The position numbers were made by a program, and so were the translations under genes. Positions 16,982 through 26,542 of a stretch of 64,000 nucleotides of DNA are shown piece by piece; the first letter of the stretch is position 1, and every line of letters begins with the position of its first letter. The notes beneath the pieces were generated by a model that was not told the origin of the DNA, did no database searches, and was given only the letters and a program-made list of their open reading frames with translations. Origin of the DNA: Veillonella sp. (lineage in GTDB: Bacteria > Bacillota > Negativicutes > Veillonellales > Veillonellaceae); NCBI RefSeq assembly GCF_041333735.1, contig NZ_JBGKFB010000001.1, positions 606,001-670,000 on the forward strand, in the 5' to 3' direction.

Positions 16982-17464
16982 TTACAATGTTTTCTTAAAG
17001 AATATAGTTGTATGTACCTTTCCTGGTAGTTGTACTCGCTTATATTCTTTAAACCCAAAGCCTTCATACATTTTGGCAAGCCACGGGTGTTCTGCAGCAG
17101 TGCCTAACGTTACGGCTGGTGTTTTATATACATTACGCAGTAGGTCTTCTGCTTCGGCGAGGACTTCACGAGCATAGCCCTTTCCCTTATGTTCAGGGGC
17201 CGTCACAAAGTGCGCAATATGCGGATATACATCTGGTGTAGCCTTGGGAATCCAAGGCATGCGGAATGAAATAGAGCATACCAAAGAGCCATCTACGTAG
17301 AGGCCATATACTGGATATTTTAAGATCCATGCACGAGACTCTTCTTGGCTAAAGTTGATGGCATCGAAAGATATAGGATAGTTCTTATTCTCTGCATATC
17401 CTGCAATCAACACCTCGTGGTACTCAGCCGCATCATCTACGGTTAATTGTCTAAATTCTTTCAT
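16982..17464 (-). CDS. GNAT acetyltransferase, paralogue A
   Basis: 160 residues with the GNAT acetyl-CoA motif HKGKGYAREVL and a C-terminal MYEGFGFKEYKRVQLPGK. It is one of three close paralogues in this window (also 27446 and 29574), all opening MKEFRQLT. It is 13 bases downstream of the ABC ATPase gene and in the same direction, so it probably belongs to that operon. Substrate unknown; location beside an amino acid transporter suggests an amino acid or amine derivative. Confidence 0.75.
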   Translation of the reverse strand: MKEFRQLTVDDAAEYHEVLIAGYAENKNYPISFDAINFSQEESRAWILKYPVYGLYVDGSLVCSISFRMPWIPKATPDVYPHIAHFVTAPEHKGKGYAREVLAEAEDLLRNVYKTPAVTLGTAAEHPWLAKMYEGFGFKEYKRVQLPGKVHTTIFFKKTL

Positions 17465-17476
17465 TATGTACCTCGT

Positions 17477-18250
17477 TTATAAAGCTGCGCTATCAAGAGG
17501 CAATTCACTATCTAGTGTAAGGTAACGGCTCAAGAATTTACGTGTTCGTTCTTCTTTAGGATGTTCAAGGACCACTTGAGGATCACCTTGTTCTACGATG
17601 ACGCCGCCTTCCATGAAGACGACTTGGTCAGCCACTTCTTTAGCAAAGCCAATTTCATGGGTTACGATGATCATCGTTACCTCTAACTCTTTAGCAATTT
17701 TGCGAATAACAGCCAATACTTCCCCTACGAGCTCTGGGTCAAGAGCTGATGTAGGTTCGTCAAAGAGGATAACCTCTGGATCCATCGCAAGGGCACGAGC
17801 GATGCCGATACGTTGCTGTTGGCCCCCAGATAATTGTACAGGATAGTAATCGTCATAACCTTCCATGCCTACTTCCTTGAGGAAGCGTTGCGCAATCTGG
17901 CAAGCCTCAGATTTTTTCATTTTCTTAACTGTTACAAGGCCTTCCATGATGTTTTCAATAACAGTCTTATTAGAGAATAAGTTATAAGACTGGAACACCA
18001 TAGATGTATTGCGGCGTACGTTTAAGATTTCCTTGTTAGACGCTTTATGTAAGTCTACAGAAATATCATTCAATTGCATCGTCCCTGCGTCGGCCTTTTC
18101 AAGGAAGTTGAGCGTTCTAAGAAACGTCGTCTTACCGCTGCCAGATGGGCCAAGGATAACCGTTACAGACCCTGTTGGCACATGTAGGTCGATGCCCTTT
18201 AAAATTTCACGGTTCCCGAAGGATTTGTGAACTTGTTTAATATCTATCAT
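17477..18250 (-). CDS. Polar amino acid ABC transporter ATP-binding protein
   Basis: 257 residues of the GlnQ/TcyN type. Walker [11 protein letters not shown]-loop MVFQSYNLF, signature LSGGQQQR, Walker B VILFDEP, D-loop SALD and H-loop VTHE are all intact. The start overlaps the end of the permease gene by four bases (ATGA), so it is coupled to it. It energises the two permeases upstream. Confidence 0.92.
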   Translation of the reverse strand: MIDIKQVHKSFGNREILKGIDLHVPTGSVTVILGPSGSGKTTFLRTLNFLEKADAGTMQLNDISVDLHKASNKEILNVRRNTSMVFQSYNLFSNKTVIENIMEGLVTVKKMKKSEACQIAQRFLKEVGMEGYDDYYPVQLSGGQQQRIGIARALAMDPEVILFDEPTSALDPELVGEVLAVIRKIAKELEVTMIIVTHEIGFAKEVADQVVFMEGGVIVEQGDPQVVLEHPKEERTRKFLSRYLTLDSELPLDSAAL

Positions 18251-18963
18251 AATGCATTACCTCGTTTATACTTGCTTGCATAGACTTCTAAACGATGGAA
18301 GATAAATTCAAAGACAATCCCCATCACCCAGAATAGACCGGCCACTACGATGTAGGCCTCAAAATACTGCGAATTTTCCTCTGTATATAACTTTGCAGCA
18401 CCGAACAATTCAATAACAGTAATAACGAATACGATGCTCGTACTCTTCATGGTGTTAAGGAATTGGTTAGTAAATAGTGGCAATGCAAAGACTGTCGCTT
18501 GTGGCAATACGATACGACGAAACGCTTGGAACCACGTCATACCAATAGCTTGAGCCGCTTCCATTTGACCTTTCGGTACCGATTGCAACGCAGCCCGGAA
18601 GATTTCACTCAAATACGCCCCTGTATGCAAGGTTAAGCCTACAACGGCTACGAAGGTAGCTGGCACCTTTTCAAATGGCACATGTACCCCAGTTTGATCC
18701 TCTAGTGCGAGGAATAAAATTGGCAAGCCATAGTACACGAGGTATAAGAGAACCATGTTCGGAATACTACGGCACAATAATACATACAAGTAGCTGAGCT
18801 GACTGAGCACAGGTACTTTATTTTGTTGTAGCACGCAACTTAATAGCCCTAGGATTGTACCTAAACCAACGCTGAGGAAGGTAATCATGAGGGTTACTTT
18901 CACATAAGGAATGACAGCAAAGAAGGTGCCATAAATATAGGTTGAATCAATAATATGTCCCAT
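18247..18963 (-). CDS. Polar amino acid ABC transporter permease 2
   Basis: 238 residues, about five membrane helices, HisM/GlnP type. The EAA loop reads [22 protein letters not shown]. Forms a heterodimer with the neighbouring permease at 18970. Start ATG 18963 is seven bases from that gene. Confidence 0.9.
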   Translation of the reverse strand: MGHIIDSTYIYGTFFAVIPYVKVTLMITFLSVGLGTILGLLSCVLQQNKVPVLSQLSYLYVLLCRSIPNMVLLYLVYYGLPILFLALEDQTGVHVPFEKVPATFVAVVGLTLHTGAYLSEIFRAALQSVPKGQMEAAQAIGMTWFQAFRRIVLPQATVFALPLFTNQFLNTMKSTSIVFVITVIELFGAAKLYTEENSQYFEAYIVVAGLFWVMGIVFEFIFHRLEVYASKYKRGNAL

Positions 18964-18969
18964 TAGCCC

Positions 18970-19686
18970 CTACTCCTCACTGATCAAAATGCGTTGCGTT
19001 TCCTTGCCCGCAACGGTAAAACGTTTTTCAAGCAATCGGCCCAAGAGGGACACGATGATAATGAGAATGCCATAAATGATGGCTGCATCGACGAATAGCT
19101 CAAGATAGCGCTGACTATTGCCGCCCATGAGGTCCGCCTTACGCATCATATCGACAACGCCGACGTTAAAGATGAGCGCTGTCCCTTTCAACATGCCGAT
19201 AACGAGGTTCGTCAACGGTGGAATGCTCATGGTGAAAGCCTGCGGCAAGATGATGCGCACATAGCTTTGGAACTCCGTCATACCAAGACTTTTAGCAGCT
19301 TCCTTCTCACCAGGAGCCACCGCATCAATACTGGAACGCATGATTTCAGCACTATACGCTGCAATATGTAATGTAAATACGGCGTACACGAATACGAGGC
19401 CTGGCACATTTTTCATGTTAAGCCCCATGTGGGACATGATTTCTGGTACCCCAAAGTAAATGAGGAAGAGCTGCACCAAGAACGGCGTGCCGCGCATAAA
19501 GGAGATAAATACGATAAATAATTGGTTTAATACTGGAACCTTCTTGAGGCGAATGATGGCTATAACAGAGCCTAAAATAACACCTAAGATGGCAGAAATA
19601 ACGGTGATAAGCACCGTTACGTGCACATAATTCAAGAGCTGTGGAAACGCTTGGATCATGTAGGACACATCAAAATACTTGCCCAC
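18970..19686 (-). CDS. Polar amino acid ABC transporter permease 1
   Basis: 238 residues, HisQ/GlnP-type permease. EAA loop EAAKSLGMTEFQSYVRIILP. Membrane segments near 20-42, 55-75, 90-110, 160-185 and 195-215. It begins 55 bases after the binding-protein gene and just past a GC-rich hairpin (19720-19735) that may partly stop transcription and lower permease levels relative to the binding protein. Confidence 0.9.
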   Translation of the reverse strand: MGKYFDVSYMIQAFPQLLNYVHVTVLITVISAILGVILGSVIAIIRLKKVPVLNQLFIVFISFMRGTPFLVQLFLIYFGVPEIMSHMGLNMKNVPGLVFVYAVFTLHIAAYSAEIMRSSIDAVAPGEKEAAKSLGMTEFQSYVRIILPQAFTMSIPPLTNLVIGMLKGTALIFNVGVVDMMRKADLMGGNSQRYLELFVDAAIIYGILIIIVSLLGRLLEKRFTVAGKETQRILISEE

Positions 19687-19719
19687 AATAGCACCTCGCT
19701 TCTAGACATAATAGAATAA

Positions 19720-19735
19720 GGCCGCCAAGGCGGCC
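19720..19735 (-). terminator. Intra-operon attenuating hairpin
   Basis: Perfect 7-bp GGCCGCC/GGCGGCC stem between the binding-protein and permease genes. Such hairpins commonly stabilise or trim the binding-protein transcript. Followed by TTATTCT rather than a strict T run, so termination is probably partial. Confidence 0.55.
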
Positions 19736-19741
19736 TATTCG

Positions 19742-20581
19742 TTATTTTTGTGTTGGATCGAATGTGTAATCCCCACCAAGATATTGTTCAGAAAGTTTTT
19801 TCAACGTACCGTCAGCACGCATTTCTTTCATCGTTTTATCGATTTTTTCGTTCACTTGTTTCATGTCATCTGTACGTTTAGACAAGAAATAAGTTGGTAC
19901 TACTGCCAATACATCACCTACCGCTTTGAGTGGCAAGCCACGGTCTTTAATAGCAGAATTAATAACGTATTCGTACTCACCGGCTGCATCGGCACGGCCT
20001 GTAGCAACGAGGTTCAATGTTTCAGCACCCGCTTTATCTGTGTAGATAATGTCGATTGGTGGATTTGCTGTTTCGTTGAATTGTTTTACTAATTCGTTGA
20101 ACTCAGAAGATGTAGTAACGGCGATTTTTTTGCCTTTCAAATCATCTAGTTTAGAAATGTCGTTGCGGTCATTTTTAACTACTAATTTACGTGTAGAGAA
20201 GTTATTAGGTTCGTTTGTGTAGTAGTATTTTGCTTCACGAGTTGGATTACGGCGCATTTGATTAGCGATCATATCCACTTGGCCTGCATCCATTGCTACG
20301 AAGGCAGCATCAACGGCCATCGGTTTGAAGTTGAAGTGAAGGTCTGGATTACGACGCTCAATTTCTTTCAACAATTCTACGTCAAAACCAGTAAGGTTGC
20401 CGTTATCATCTGTGTAGGAATACGGGCGAACCGTACCGCGTGTCGCTACGTTAATCACTTTCGCATCAGGGTTTACCTTTGCGTCCTTAGACGTATCGTC
20501 GCCGCAACCAGCAACAATAAGCACGCCTAGGGCCAATGCGCCGATGGCGAATAATTTCGTTAATTTCTTTGTATTAAACAT
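19742..20581 (-). CDS. Polar amino acid-binding lipoprotein (cystine-type, family 3)
   Basis: 279 residues. Lipoprotein signal ending LIVAGCGDD. Mature domain is a family 3 solute-binding protein: INVATRGTVRPYSYTDDNG, LTGFDVELLKEIERR and AVDAAFVAMDAGQVDM, closest in pattern to L-cystine-binding TcyA/FliY-like proteins; ligand not proven. The ATG at 20581 is chosen because GAAGGAG precedes it and a signal peptide starts there; a longer frame reads 23 residues upstream without one. It overlaps the end of the MmgE/PrpD gene by eight bases. Confidence 0.9.
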   Translation of the reverse strand: MFNTKKLTKLFAIGALALGVLIVAGCGDDTSKDAKVNPDAKVINVATRGTVRPYSYTDDNGNLTGFDVELLKEIERRNPDLHFNFKPMAVDAAFVAMDAGQVDMIANQMRRNPTREAKYYYTNEPNNFSTRKLVVKNDRNDISKLDDLKGKKIAVTTSSEFNELVKQFNETANPPIDIIYTDKAGAETLNLVATGRADAAGEYEYVINSAIKDRGLPLKAVGDVLAVVPTYFLSKRTDDMKQVNEKIDKTMKEMRADGTLKKLSEQYLGGDYTFDPTQK

Positions 20582-21980
20582 GTAAAACTCCTTCTTTTCG
20601 CAATGTCTGCAGGAATGGCTCCACCTCATTGGTATGGGTGAAAGCCTCAATCATTCTATCTATTTGATCAGCCTTTAATGTAAGGCCTAATTTAATGCGT
20701 ATATCCTCCAAGGTAAGAGGATTATTCGGCGATCCTTTTGGATTATTCACCGTTTCTGTGAAAGTATCACCATTCTTCAAAGTAACGGTTACTTTCGTAA
20801 TCCGCTCAGTTTGGGATACCTTCGGCACATCATAAACACGCTCTATACGCGACATATAGTCTCGTACTGATTGGTCTATGGTATCTATCTTAAATAGTTC
20901 ATCCTGTACCGCCCCATACGCGAGGACTTGGTACACGACGTATTCTATGGAAAACTGCCCTTCTCGACCTGTTGTTGGCGATGTATAGCGCAATGCCGCA
21001 TCAGCGCCAGGTGGGAAATGAACAGTAACTCTATCTATATCATCCCAAAGGGAAGAAACGAGGGTGGCACATAGTCTACGTTTACCTTGCTCCTCTGCAT
21101 CTGGTGAAACGTTGTAGTGCTTAGACACATACGAAGAAGATGTAGTATATATACTATGTGCCACGATTTCTGCTGCTTCAGCGCCACAAATGGCTGCCGA
21201 GCAATACGGGTGGACTTTCATCCATAAACCAGGCTCAATGAGTTGTCCTGGTGCTAACCAACGGCTAGCGATGTCATTTGATGTAACAGTAATATTACCG
21301 ATGGTCTTAAACCAACCCCGTTCAGGGTCAAATGGTTTTGTACTTGTTTGAAGTGATGTATGTTGTAACAGTTCGTAAGCCCATACGCCATTGCGTGCTG
21401 CTAGTCCCGCATGGAGCGGCTTACCATCTGTACCACTTTGAAAGAACATGCCCGCCGATTGAGTAGCAGCCAGAGACAGGAGCTGAGCCAAGCTTTCACC
21501 ATGAAGGCCTCGCAAAGCGCCTATAGCGGCCGCTGCCCCAATCACACCAACAGTCCCCGTAGAATGCCATCCTTGGGTCCGATGGGCAGGATTGATGAGA
21601 GAACCAATAAGCCCCTCAAGCTCGGCCCCGATGATATAGGCACGAAGAAAATCATGCCACGTATCTGTGGGCTCGAGCACTGCCAATAAAGCAGAGTATA
21701 AAACAGTACTGAAGTGACCCGCCAAATTCGCCTGCGCATCATCAAAATCTAGATAATGCGAAGCAAAGCCATAATATAAGGCTTTATCGGCTTTAGATAC
21801 ATTTTCTCCATTAGTCCCGATGAACCGAGCCAAGTCTTGAACGGTCTGTTCCGTCTCAGCCGGAGCTAAGGATGCCAGATAATCTAAAAAGGCAATACGA
21901 GCCACTGACAGGAGGTCCTCACGGTTCGTCACATCCGTTTGTTCTATGTAGTTCACAATCGTCTTTGTGACTAAATCCAT
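20574..21980 (-). CDS. MmgE/PrpD family protein
   Basis: 468 residues, full length for the family, which contains 2-methylcitrate dehydratase, cis-aconitate decarboxylase and iminodisuccinate epimerase. N-terminal helical domain with the SHYLDFDDA segment near 70-80 and AGLAARNGVWAYELLQ near 190; C-terminal lid domain from about 270. No prp genes are nearby. Its stop codon overlaps the start of the amino acid-binding protein gene, so it is part of the transporter operon and likely acts on the imported compound or its product. The exact reaction is unknown. Confidence 0.85.
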   Translation of the reverse strand: MDLVTKTIVNYIEQTDVTNREDLLSVARIAFLDYLASLAPAETEQTVQDLARFIGTNGENVSKADKALYYGFASHYLDFDDAQANLAGHFSTVLYSALLAVLEPTDTWHDFLRAYIIGAELEGLIGSLINPAHRTQGWHSTGTVGVIGAAAAIGALRGLHGESLAQLLSLAATQSAGMFFQSGTDGKPLHAGLAARNGVWAYELLQHTSLQTSTKPFDPERGWFKTIGNITVTSNDIASRWLAPGQLIEPGLWMKVHPYCSAAICGAEAAEIVAHSIYTTSSSYVSKHYNVSPDAEEQGKRRLCATLVSSLWDDIDRVTVHFPPGADAALRYTSPTTGREGQFSIEYVVYQVLAYGAVQDELFKIDTIDQSVRDYMSRIERVYDVPKVSQTERITKVTVTLKNGDTFTETVNNPKGSPNNPLTLEDIRIKLGLTLKADQIDRMIEAFTHTNEVEPFLQTLRKEGVLHV

Positions 21981-22013
21981 GGGTTCCCTTTCAGTTATTT
22001 AAAATTAAATCTA

Positions 22014-23129
22014 TTATTTACCAAATTTTTCAGCACGGTCGTTTGGTTCTAACCAAACAGAGTCGTCTGGACCTTTTGGAACAAGGCGTGGTAGATCTTC
22101 AAATGGCGTATGGTCTACGTAGTAGAAACGTTTACGCATAGAGTCGAAGTCTGTTGTACCACCGAATGCTGGATTGGAGTACAAATCCTTCGCGTAGTTC
22201 CAAAGGTTTGGATAGTCTACGAGACGTTTTTTGTTAACTAAGTATTTTTGGTAGAATACGAGGTCAAAGCGAGCCAATGTTGGGAAGATACGGATATCTG
22301 GATCTGTAATCGTATCGCCCATCAAGTAACGTTGCTTGCTAAGGCGTTCTTCAAGCCAGTCCAAACGAGCAAAAATACGATCGTAGTAGTACTCGTAATC
22401 TTTTTGATTTGTTACAAGAGCTGCCAAGTTTACCGCTAAGTTAAAATCAGCGTAAATAATAACATTCAACGCATCGATATCGGCACGTAATTCCTCTGGA
22501 TAAATATCTGGTGCATCAGGAGAGATGAAATCTTTAAAGCCCAATGCTAATTCAGTGGTCAACGCATGGTAGTCATTGTTTACTACCGCACCAGTTGTAA
22601 CATCTACAATGGCTGGCACTGTGGAACGTGCGTCGTAGTTCGGATCACCTTTGCGATATGCTTCACCTAAGGAGTGAATGCCTAGTACCGGATCCTTTTC
22701 ATCTTTATCAAGGGTAAAGAACCAGTCTGCAATAACCCCTGCTGGACGCAATGGATCAACTGTGCCTTTAGAGATTACTGTATCTAAGCCAAGCAAATCG
22801 ATAGCGATGGCAATGCGGTGAGCCCAAGGACAATGTTTAGACCATACAAGACGGTAACGGTCTTTTTCTACAGGTAGAAGCCCTGGTTCACTCCCAAAAG
22901 GTGTTGTGAATTGAGGTTCTTCGCTATCAGAATATTTTTGACGACGGTTAAAATTCGATGCATCTTTACCTTCATACTCCTTTTGCTCCCCTTGAGAACG
23001 AGGATTACTAGACTGAAACTCAGAAAAATCGATAGGACAAGGATTCATAGCACGTTGGAACTCAACTTCTTTTCGAGCTGCCGCGATACTAGGATCCTTG
23101 ATGTTGCTTACATCTACGTGTTCACTCAT
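22014..23129 (-). CDS. Glutathionyl-hydroquinone reductase / omega-class GST-like protein
   Basis: 371 residues of the YqjG/ECM4 family. The thioredoxin-like domain carries SKHCPWAHRIAIA with the catalytic Cys near residue 100; the C-terminal helical GST domain includes LMGDTITDPDIRIFPTLARFD and YPNLWNYAKDLY. Members reduce glutathionyl-(hydro)quinones. Length is about 50 residues longer at the N-terminus than usual. Monocistronic; start ATG 23129 behind AGGAG. Dependence on glutathione in an anaerobe would be notable; another thiol could serve. Confidence 0.85.
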   Translation of the reverse strand: MSEHVDVSNIKDPSIAAARKEVEFQRAMNPCPIDFSEFQSSNPRSQGEQKEYEGKDASNFNRRQKYSDSEEPQFTTPFGSEPGLLPVEKDRYRLVWSKHCPWAHRIAIAIDLLGLDTVISKGTVDPLRPAGVIADWFFTLDKDEKDPVLGIHSLGEAYRKGDPNYDARSTVPAIVDVTTGAVVNNDYHALTTELALGFKDFISPDAPDIYPEELRADIDALNVIIYADFNLAVNLAALVTNQKDYEYYYDRIFARLDWLEERLSKQRYLMGDTITDPDIRIFPTLARFDLVFYQKYLVNKKRLVDYPNLWNYAKDLYSNPAFGGTTDFDSMRKRFYYVDHTPFEDLPRLVPKGPDDSVWLEPNDRAEKFGK

Positions 23130-23302
23130 TCTATACTCCTATAGAGGTCATCTCGATTCGCTTTACAATTCTTATTTTGAAAGCTACTGTGATATCCCTC
23201 ACTTATTCCTACTAATTTAATATGATTATGCGACTATATTACATTATTTAAATACCTATGTCAATAATAGGTATTTAAAATTTATAATGATTATTGAAAA
23301 TA

Positions 23303-23344
23303 AAAAGCCCGAGCTAAATCTTTTCTAGATATAACTCGAGCTTT
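23303..23344 (-). terminator. Terminator of the OmpM-like gene
   Basis: AAAGCTCGAG pairs with CTCGGGCTTT on the minus strand (one mismatch/wobble) followed by a T-rich run, 16 bases after the porin gene. Confidence 0.75.
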
Positions 23345-23359
23345 ATTTAGATTATGTAA

Positions 23360-24688
23360 TTAGAACATGAAGTTTACATCTGTACGCCAGTAATCACCTA
23401 ATTTATTACCATCCATATCTTTATTACCGAAGCCATAGTAAGCGCCGATAGATACGTTTTGGAATGGTACGTAGTTTACATTAGCTACGAAGCCTTTAAA
23501 GCCATTACGTACATGGCCGACACCTTTATTATCTACATAGTGTTGATTGTAGAAGCTATAGGCAGGAGCAAAGGCACTACTGAAGATTGGAGAATTTGCT
23601 TCTTCATAGTAGTATTGACCGCGAACGCTATAAGTATGAGCTTTCTTAATGTCATAGTTACCATAGCCAAGGCTAGCCATCCAAGCATGAGAGTCAGAAA
23701 CACCTGGTGCTGTAAGCCATTCGCCGAATACATTCCAACGTTTAAAGTTCATATTAGCATTGAGTCCCCAAATATTTTTGTATGGAGAATCAATAAAGGA
23801 TTTAACTTGTTTACCAGTAAGTGCATCCACATCTTGGCCTTGGTACAATTTACCATCGTGGAAACGACCATACATACCACCAAGGGTAACATGTTTATTA
23901 AGTTTACCTTTAACTTCAACCATAGCTGCCGTAACTGTATTTTCTCTGGTTTGGTAAGTAGGAGCGCCGCCCAACCAGTAACCATAACTAGCGGATACAT
24001 CAAGCTTGCCATGTTTGTACATAAGACGAGCACCATCAACGAGATCATCATACATAAGACCTAGACCTGGTGTATATAATTGACGACCTACGCGCAATGT
24101 TGTGTCTTTACCGAAATGATGATCTACATAGGCAAGATTAATTTTACCTTGTGTAGCATTGCTATTGCCGAATTCGCTAGAACCTTGAATACGTACAACA
24201 GCATCGGTTTTATCATTAACTTTAGCATTGAAGATTACACGGGCACGATAATCAAAGGAGGAATGTTTACCATACGCATAGGTATCATTTTTCAATTCGC
24301 TACCACGGTAACGCAAACGGTAGTTACCAGTCACCTTTACATTCCCTACTTGATTTTCTAATTTGGCTACTCGTACACCTAATGTGTTGAGTTCATTTCC
24401 AAATTCATCGGCCAAACGATTAATCATCGCTTGTTGTTCCGCATTGGCTTTATCTTGGTTAGCCATCGCTTTAGCTACCATTTGAGCCATTTCGTATCGC
24501 GTAATAGGATTGTTACCTTTGAAGGTTCCATCTGGGTACCCGTTAATAATACCTGCATTTGCTAATTGCTCAACAGATTGATACGCCCAACTAGAAGCAT
24601 CTACATCGGAAAATGGATTGGCTGCATACACACTTACAGAACCCAATACCATACAGGAAACTAAACTTGCTACCAACTTTTTATTCAT
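23360..24688 (-). CDS. ompM: OmpM-like SLH porin (outer membrane attachment protein)
   Basis: 442 residues. Signal peptide ending SVYAAN; SLH domain at about 24-82 (NPFSDVDASSWAYQSVEQLA, GYPDGTFKGN, ITRYEMAQMV); a short coiled coil (about 85-115, LADEFGNELNTLGVRVAKLE); then a beta-barrel with alternating strands and a C-terminal aromatic (DVNFMF). In Veillonella, OmpM proteins tether the outer membrane to peptidoglycan cadaverine through the SLH domain and serve as porins. Start ATG 24688 behind GAAGGT. A single gene with its own terminator. Confidence 0.9.
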   Translation of the reverse strand: MNKKLVASLVSCMVLGSVSVYAANPFSDVDASSWAYQSVEQLANAGIINGYPDGTFKGNNPITRYEMAQMVAKAMANQDKANAEQQAMINRLADEFGNELNTLGVRVAKLENQVGNVKVTGNYRLRYRGSELKNDTYAYGKHSSFDYRARVIFNAKVNDKTDAVVRIQGSSEFGNSNATQGKINLAYVDHHFGKDTTLRVGRQLYTPGLGLMYDDLVDGARLMYKHGKLDVSASYGYWLGGAPTYQTRENTVTAAMVEVKGKLNKHVTLGGMYGRFHDGKLYQGQDVDALTGKQVKSFIDSPYKNIWGLNANMNFKRWNVFGEWLTAPGVSDSHAWMASLGYGNYDIKKAHTYSVRGQYYYEEANSPIFSSAFAPAYSFYNQHYVDNKGVGHVRNGFKGFVANVNYVPFQNVSIGAYYGFGNKDMDGNKLGDYWRTDVNFMF

Positions 24689-24809
24689 TAAAAAGACCTT
24701 CTCTCATATAGATATCACACAATATCTTATACATTATTTTATACAAAACACATTTGATGTCTAAAATAAAATCTATTATGTTTATTAACCACTAACAATT
24801 GTAAGATTT

Positions 24810-25463
24810 TTATTCGTGAGGTGTTGTATAGTTAATATCTTGTGCCTTGTAGCTTTCACCATGAGCTAATACGTGAACAATAGTTTCCAATGTGGCACGT
24901 ACAGTTTCAACAGCCATGCTTGGTTGATTTGGTTTATCCACTACTTGGGATGGCAAGTACGGAATATGCATGAATCCCGCCTTGATATTGCCCTTTTGCG
25001 CTGCATAATGACATACACCATACATCAAGTGATTGCATACGAAGGTACCTGCTGTATTAGAAACCTTAGCTGGAATACCGTTTTGGTGCAATGCATTAAC
25101 GATGTTTTTAATTGGTAATGTCGCAAAGTATGCACTAGGACCATCGGCTACAACAGGTTCATCTTCCGGTTGGTTGCCCCCATTATCTGGAATACGGAAA
25201 TCATCACAGTTAATAGCAACGCGTTCTACTGTAATATCAGGACGACCACCTGCTTGACCAACACATAGAATGGAATCTGGTTGGCACTCTTCAGCCACTG
25301 CTTTCACAGTATCAACAGATGTATAACGTACAGTAGGAACCATTTGAGTCACTACCTTATAATCACCATCAGTATAACCATCCATTGTTTTTACCGCTTC
25401 CCAAGCAGGATTAATAGGTTCACCGCCGAATGGATCAAAACCGGTAATCAAAATTGTTTTCAT
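24810..25463 (-). CDS. pcp: Pyroglutamyl-peptidase I
   Basis: 217 residues; removes N-terminal pyroglutamate from peptides. Peptidase C15 family: ILITGFDPFGGEPINPAWEA at the N-terminus, catalytic Glu in the GQAGGRPDITVERVAIN segment, the Cys in NTAGTFVCNHLMYG and the His in KAGFMHIPYLPSQ complete the triad. I start at ATG 25463, since the preceding GTG overlaps the ribosome site (GAGGTAG). Downstream of the DUF969/DUF979 pair, with which it is often clustered. Confidence 0.93.
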   Translation of the reverse strand: MKTILITGFDPFGGEPINPAWEAVKTMDGYTDGDYKVVTQMVPTVRYTSVDTVKAVAEECQPDSILCVGQAGGRPDITVERVAINCDDFRIPDNGGNQPEDEPVVADGPSAYFATLPIKNIVNALHQNGIPAKVSNTAGTFVCNHLMYGVCHYAAQKGNIKAGFMHIPYLPSQVVDKPNQPSMAVETVRATLETIVHVLAHGESYKAQDINYTTPHE

Positions 25464-25611
25464 CACACTACCTCATAACGATATTCTATGATTTATATCA
25501 ATAAGCACATGTTTTCATAAAAACAATCATACACAAAACTACATCATAGTAGATAGTAGATTGTATATAGCATCCAATATCATAAGAATATCGTTCTTTC
25601 AAAGATAAAGG

Positions 25612-26541
25612 TTAAATAAAGTAATACATTAATAGGATGTTTAATACGAGCATAATTAATGCAATTGGAAGTTGGGCTTTAATAACGCCGTATTGGTCGC
25701 GCATTTCAAGGAGCGCTACTGGTACGATGTTAAAGTTTGCCGCCATAGGTGTCATCAATGTACCACAATAACCAGCAAGCATTGCAATAGCACCAACAGC
25801 AGCTGGGTTAGCACCATGAGCTACAACGAGCATTGGAATACCGATAGCACTTGTAATCATCGCAAAGGCTGCAAAAGCGTTACCCATGATCATGGTGAAG
25901 ATAACCATACCGATGCAGTATGCTACAACTACGAGAAATACATTATCTGCAGGCACTACGCTTGCTACGGCACTGGAGATAATTTTACCAACGCCAGCCA
26001 AATTAAATAGATAGCCTAGGGCCGCTAATAATTGGGACAAAATAGCAGTCCAACCGATAGCATCAATAAGACGACGGCCTTCATGGAAACCTTGGTTAAG
26101 TGAACCCTTAGTGATGTAAAGAGCAGCACACATTGCAATAATTGCAGCAATGCCAAGACCTACAAGAGCGCCTAATTTAGTAAAGAAGCCGATTACGAAG
26201 GTAATGATACCAACAAGCAAAGCTGGTACGAAAATAACATTGCCAATACGAAGTGCTTCGCCTTTTTTAAATTCGAGAGCAGATTCAAAGTAATTGCCCT
26301 TGCCAAGTTGTTTTACCAACACGATAACTGCCATAGCAATTACGAGCCAACCATTAATTTCCTTAGAAAGATAAGAACCAAAAATAAAGGACACGCTGTA
26401 CAAGAGCCAGAATAATCCTGTACCGATGCGATATTTATGTTCTTTATCTAAAAATGATTGAATGGCAAAGATAAATAGAATAATCCCTACAAGAAGATAT
26501 ACATAATCTAAGGGCTGCATTTTATAGAGTATTTCTAACAT
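25612..26541 (-). CDS. DUF979 membrane protein
   Basis: 309 residues, about nine membrane helices. Pattern typical of DUF979: the last helices contain AMLAGYCGTLMTPMAANFN and PVALLEMRDQYGVIKAQLPI. Starts one base after the stop of the DUF969 gene, so the two are coupled. The pair plus pyroglutamyl peptidase suggests uptake of pyroglutamate or of pyroglutamyl peptides, which is inference from gene clustering. Confidence 0.85.
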   Translation of the reverse strand: MLEILYKMQPLDYVYLLVGIILFIFAIQSFLDKEHKYRIGTGLFWLLYSVSFIFGSYLSKEINGWLVIAMAVIVLVKQLGKGNYFESALEFKKGEALRIGNVIFVPALLVGIITFVIGFFTKLGALVGLGIAAIIAMCAALYITKGSLNQGFHEGRRLIDAIGWTAILSQLLAALGYLFNLAGVGKIISSAVASVVPADNVFLVVVAYCIGMVIFTMIMGNAFAAFAMITSAIGIPMLVVAHGANPAAVGAIAMLAGYCGTLMTPMAANFNIVPVALLEMRDQYGVIKAQLPIALIMLVLNILLMYYFI

Positions 26542-26542
26542 A

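Noticed and set aside
23459..24064. 201-codon plus-strand frame opposite the porin
   Set aside because: Antisense shadow of the OmpM-like gene, no ribosome site.
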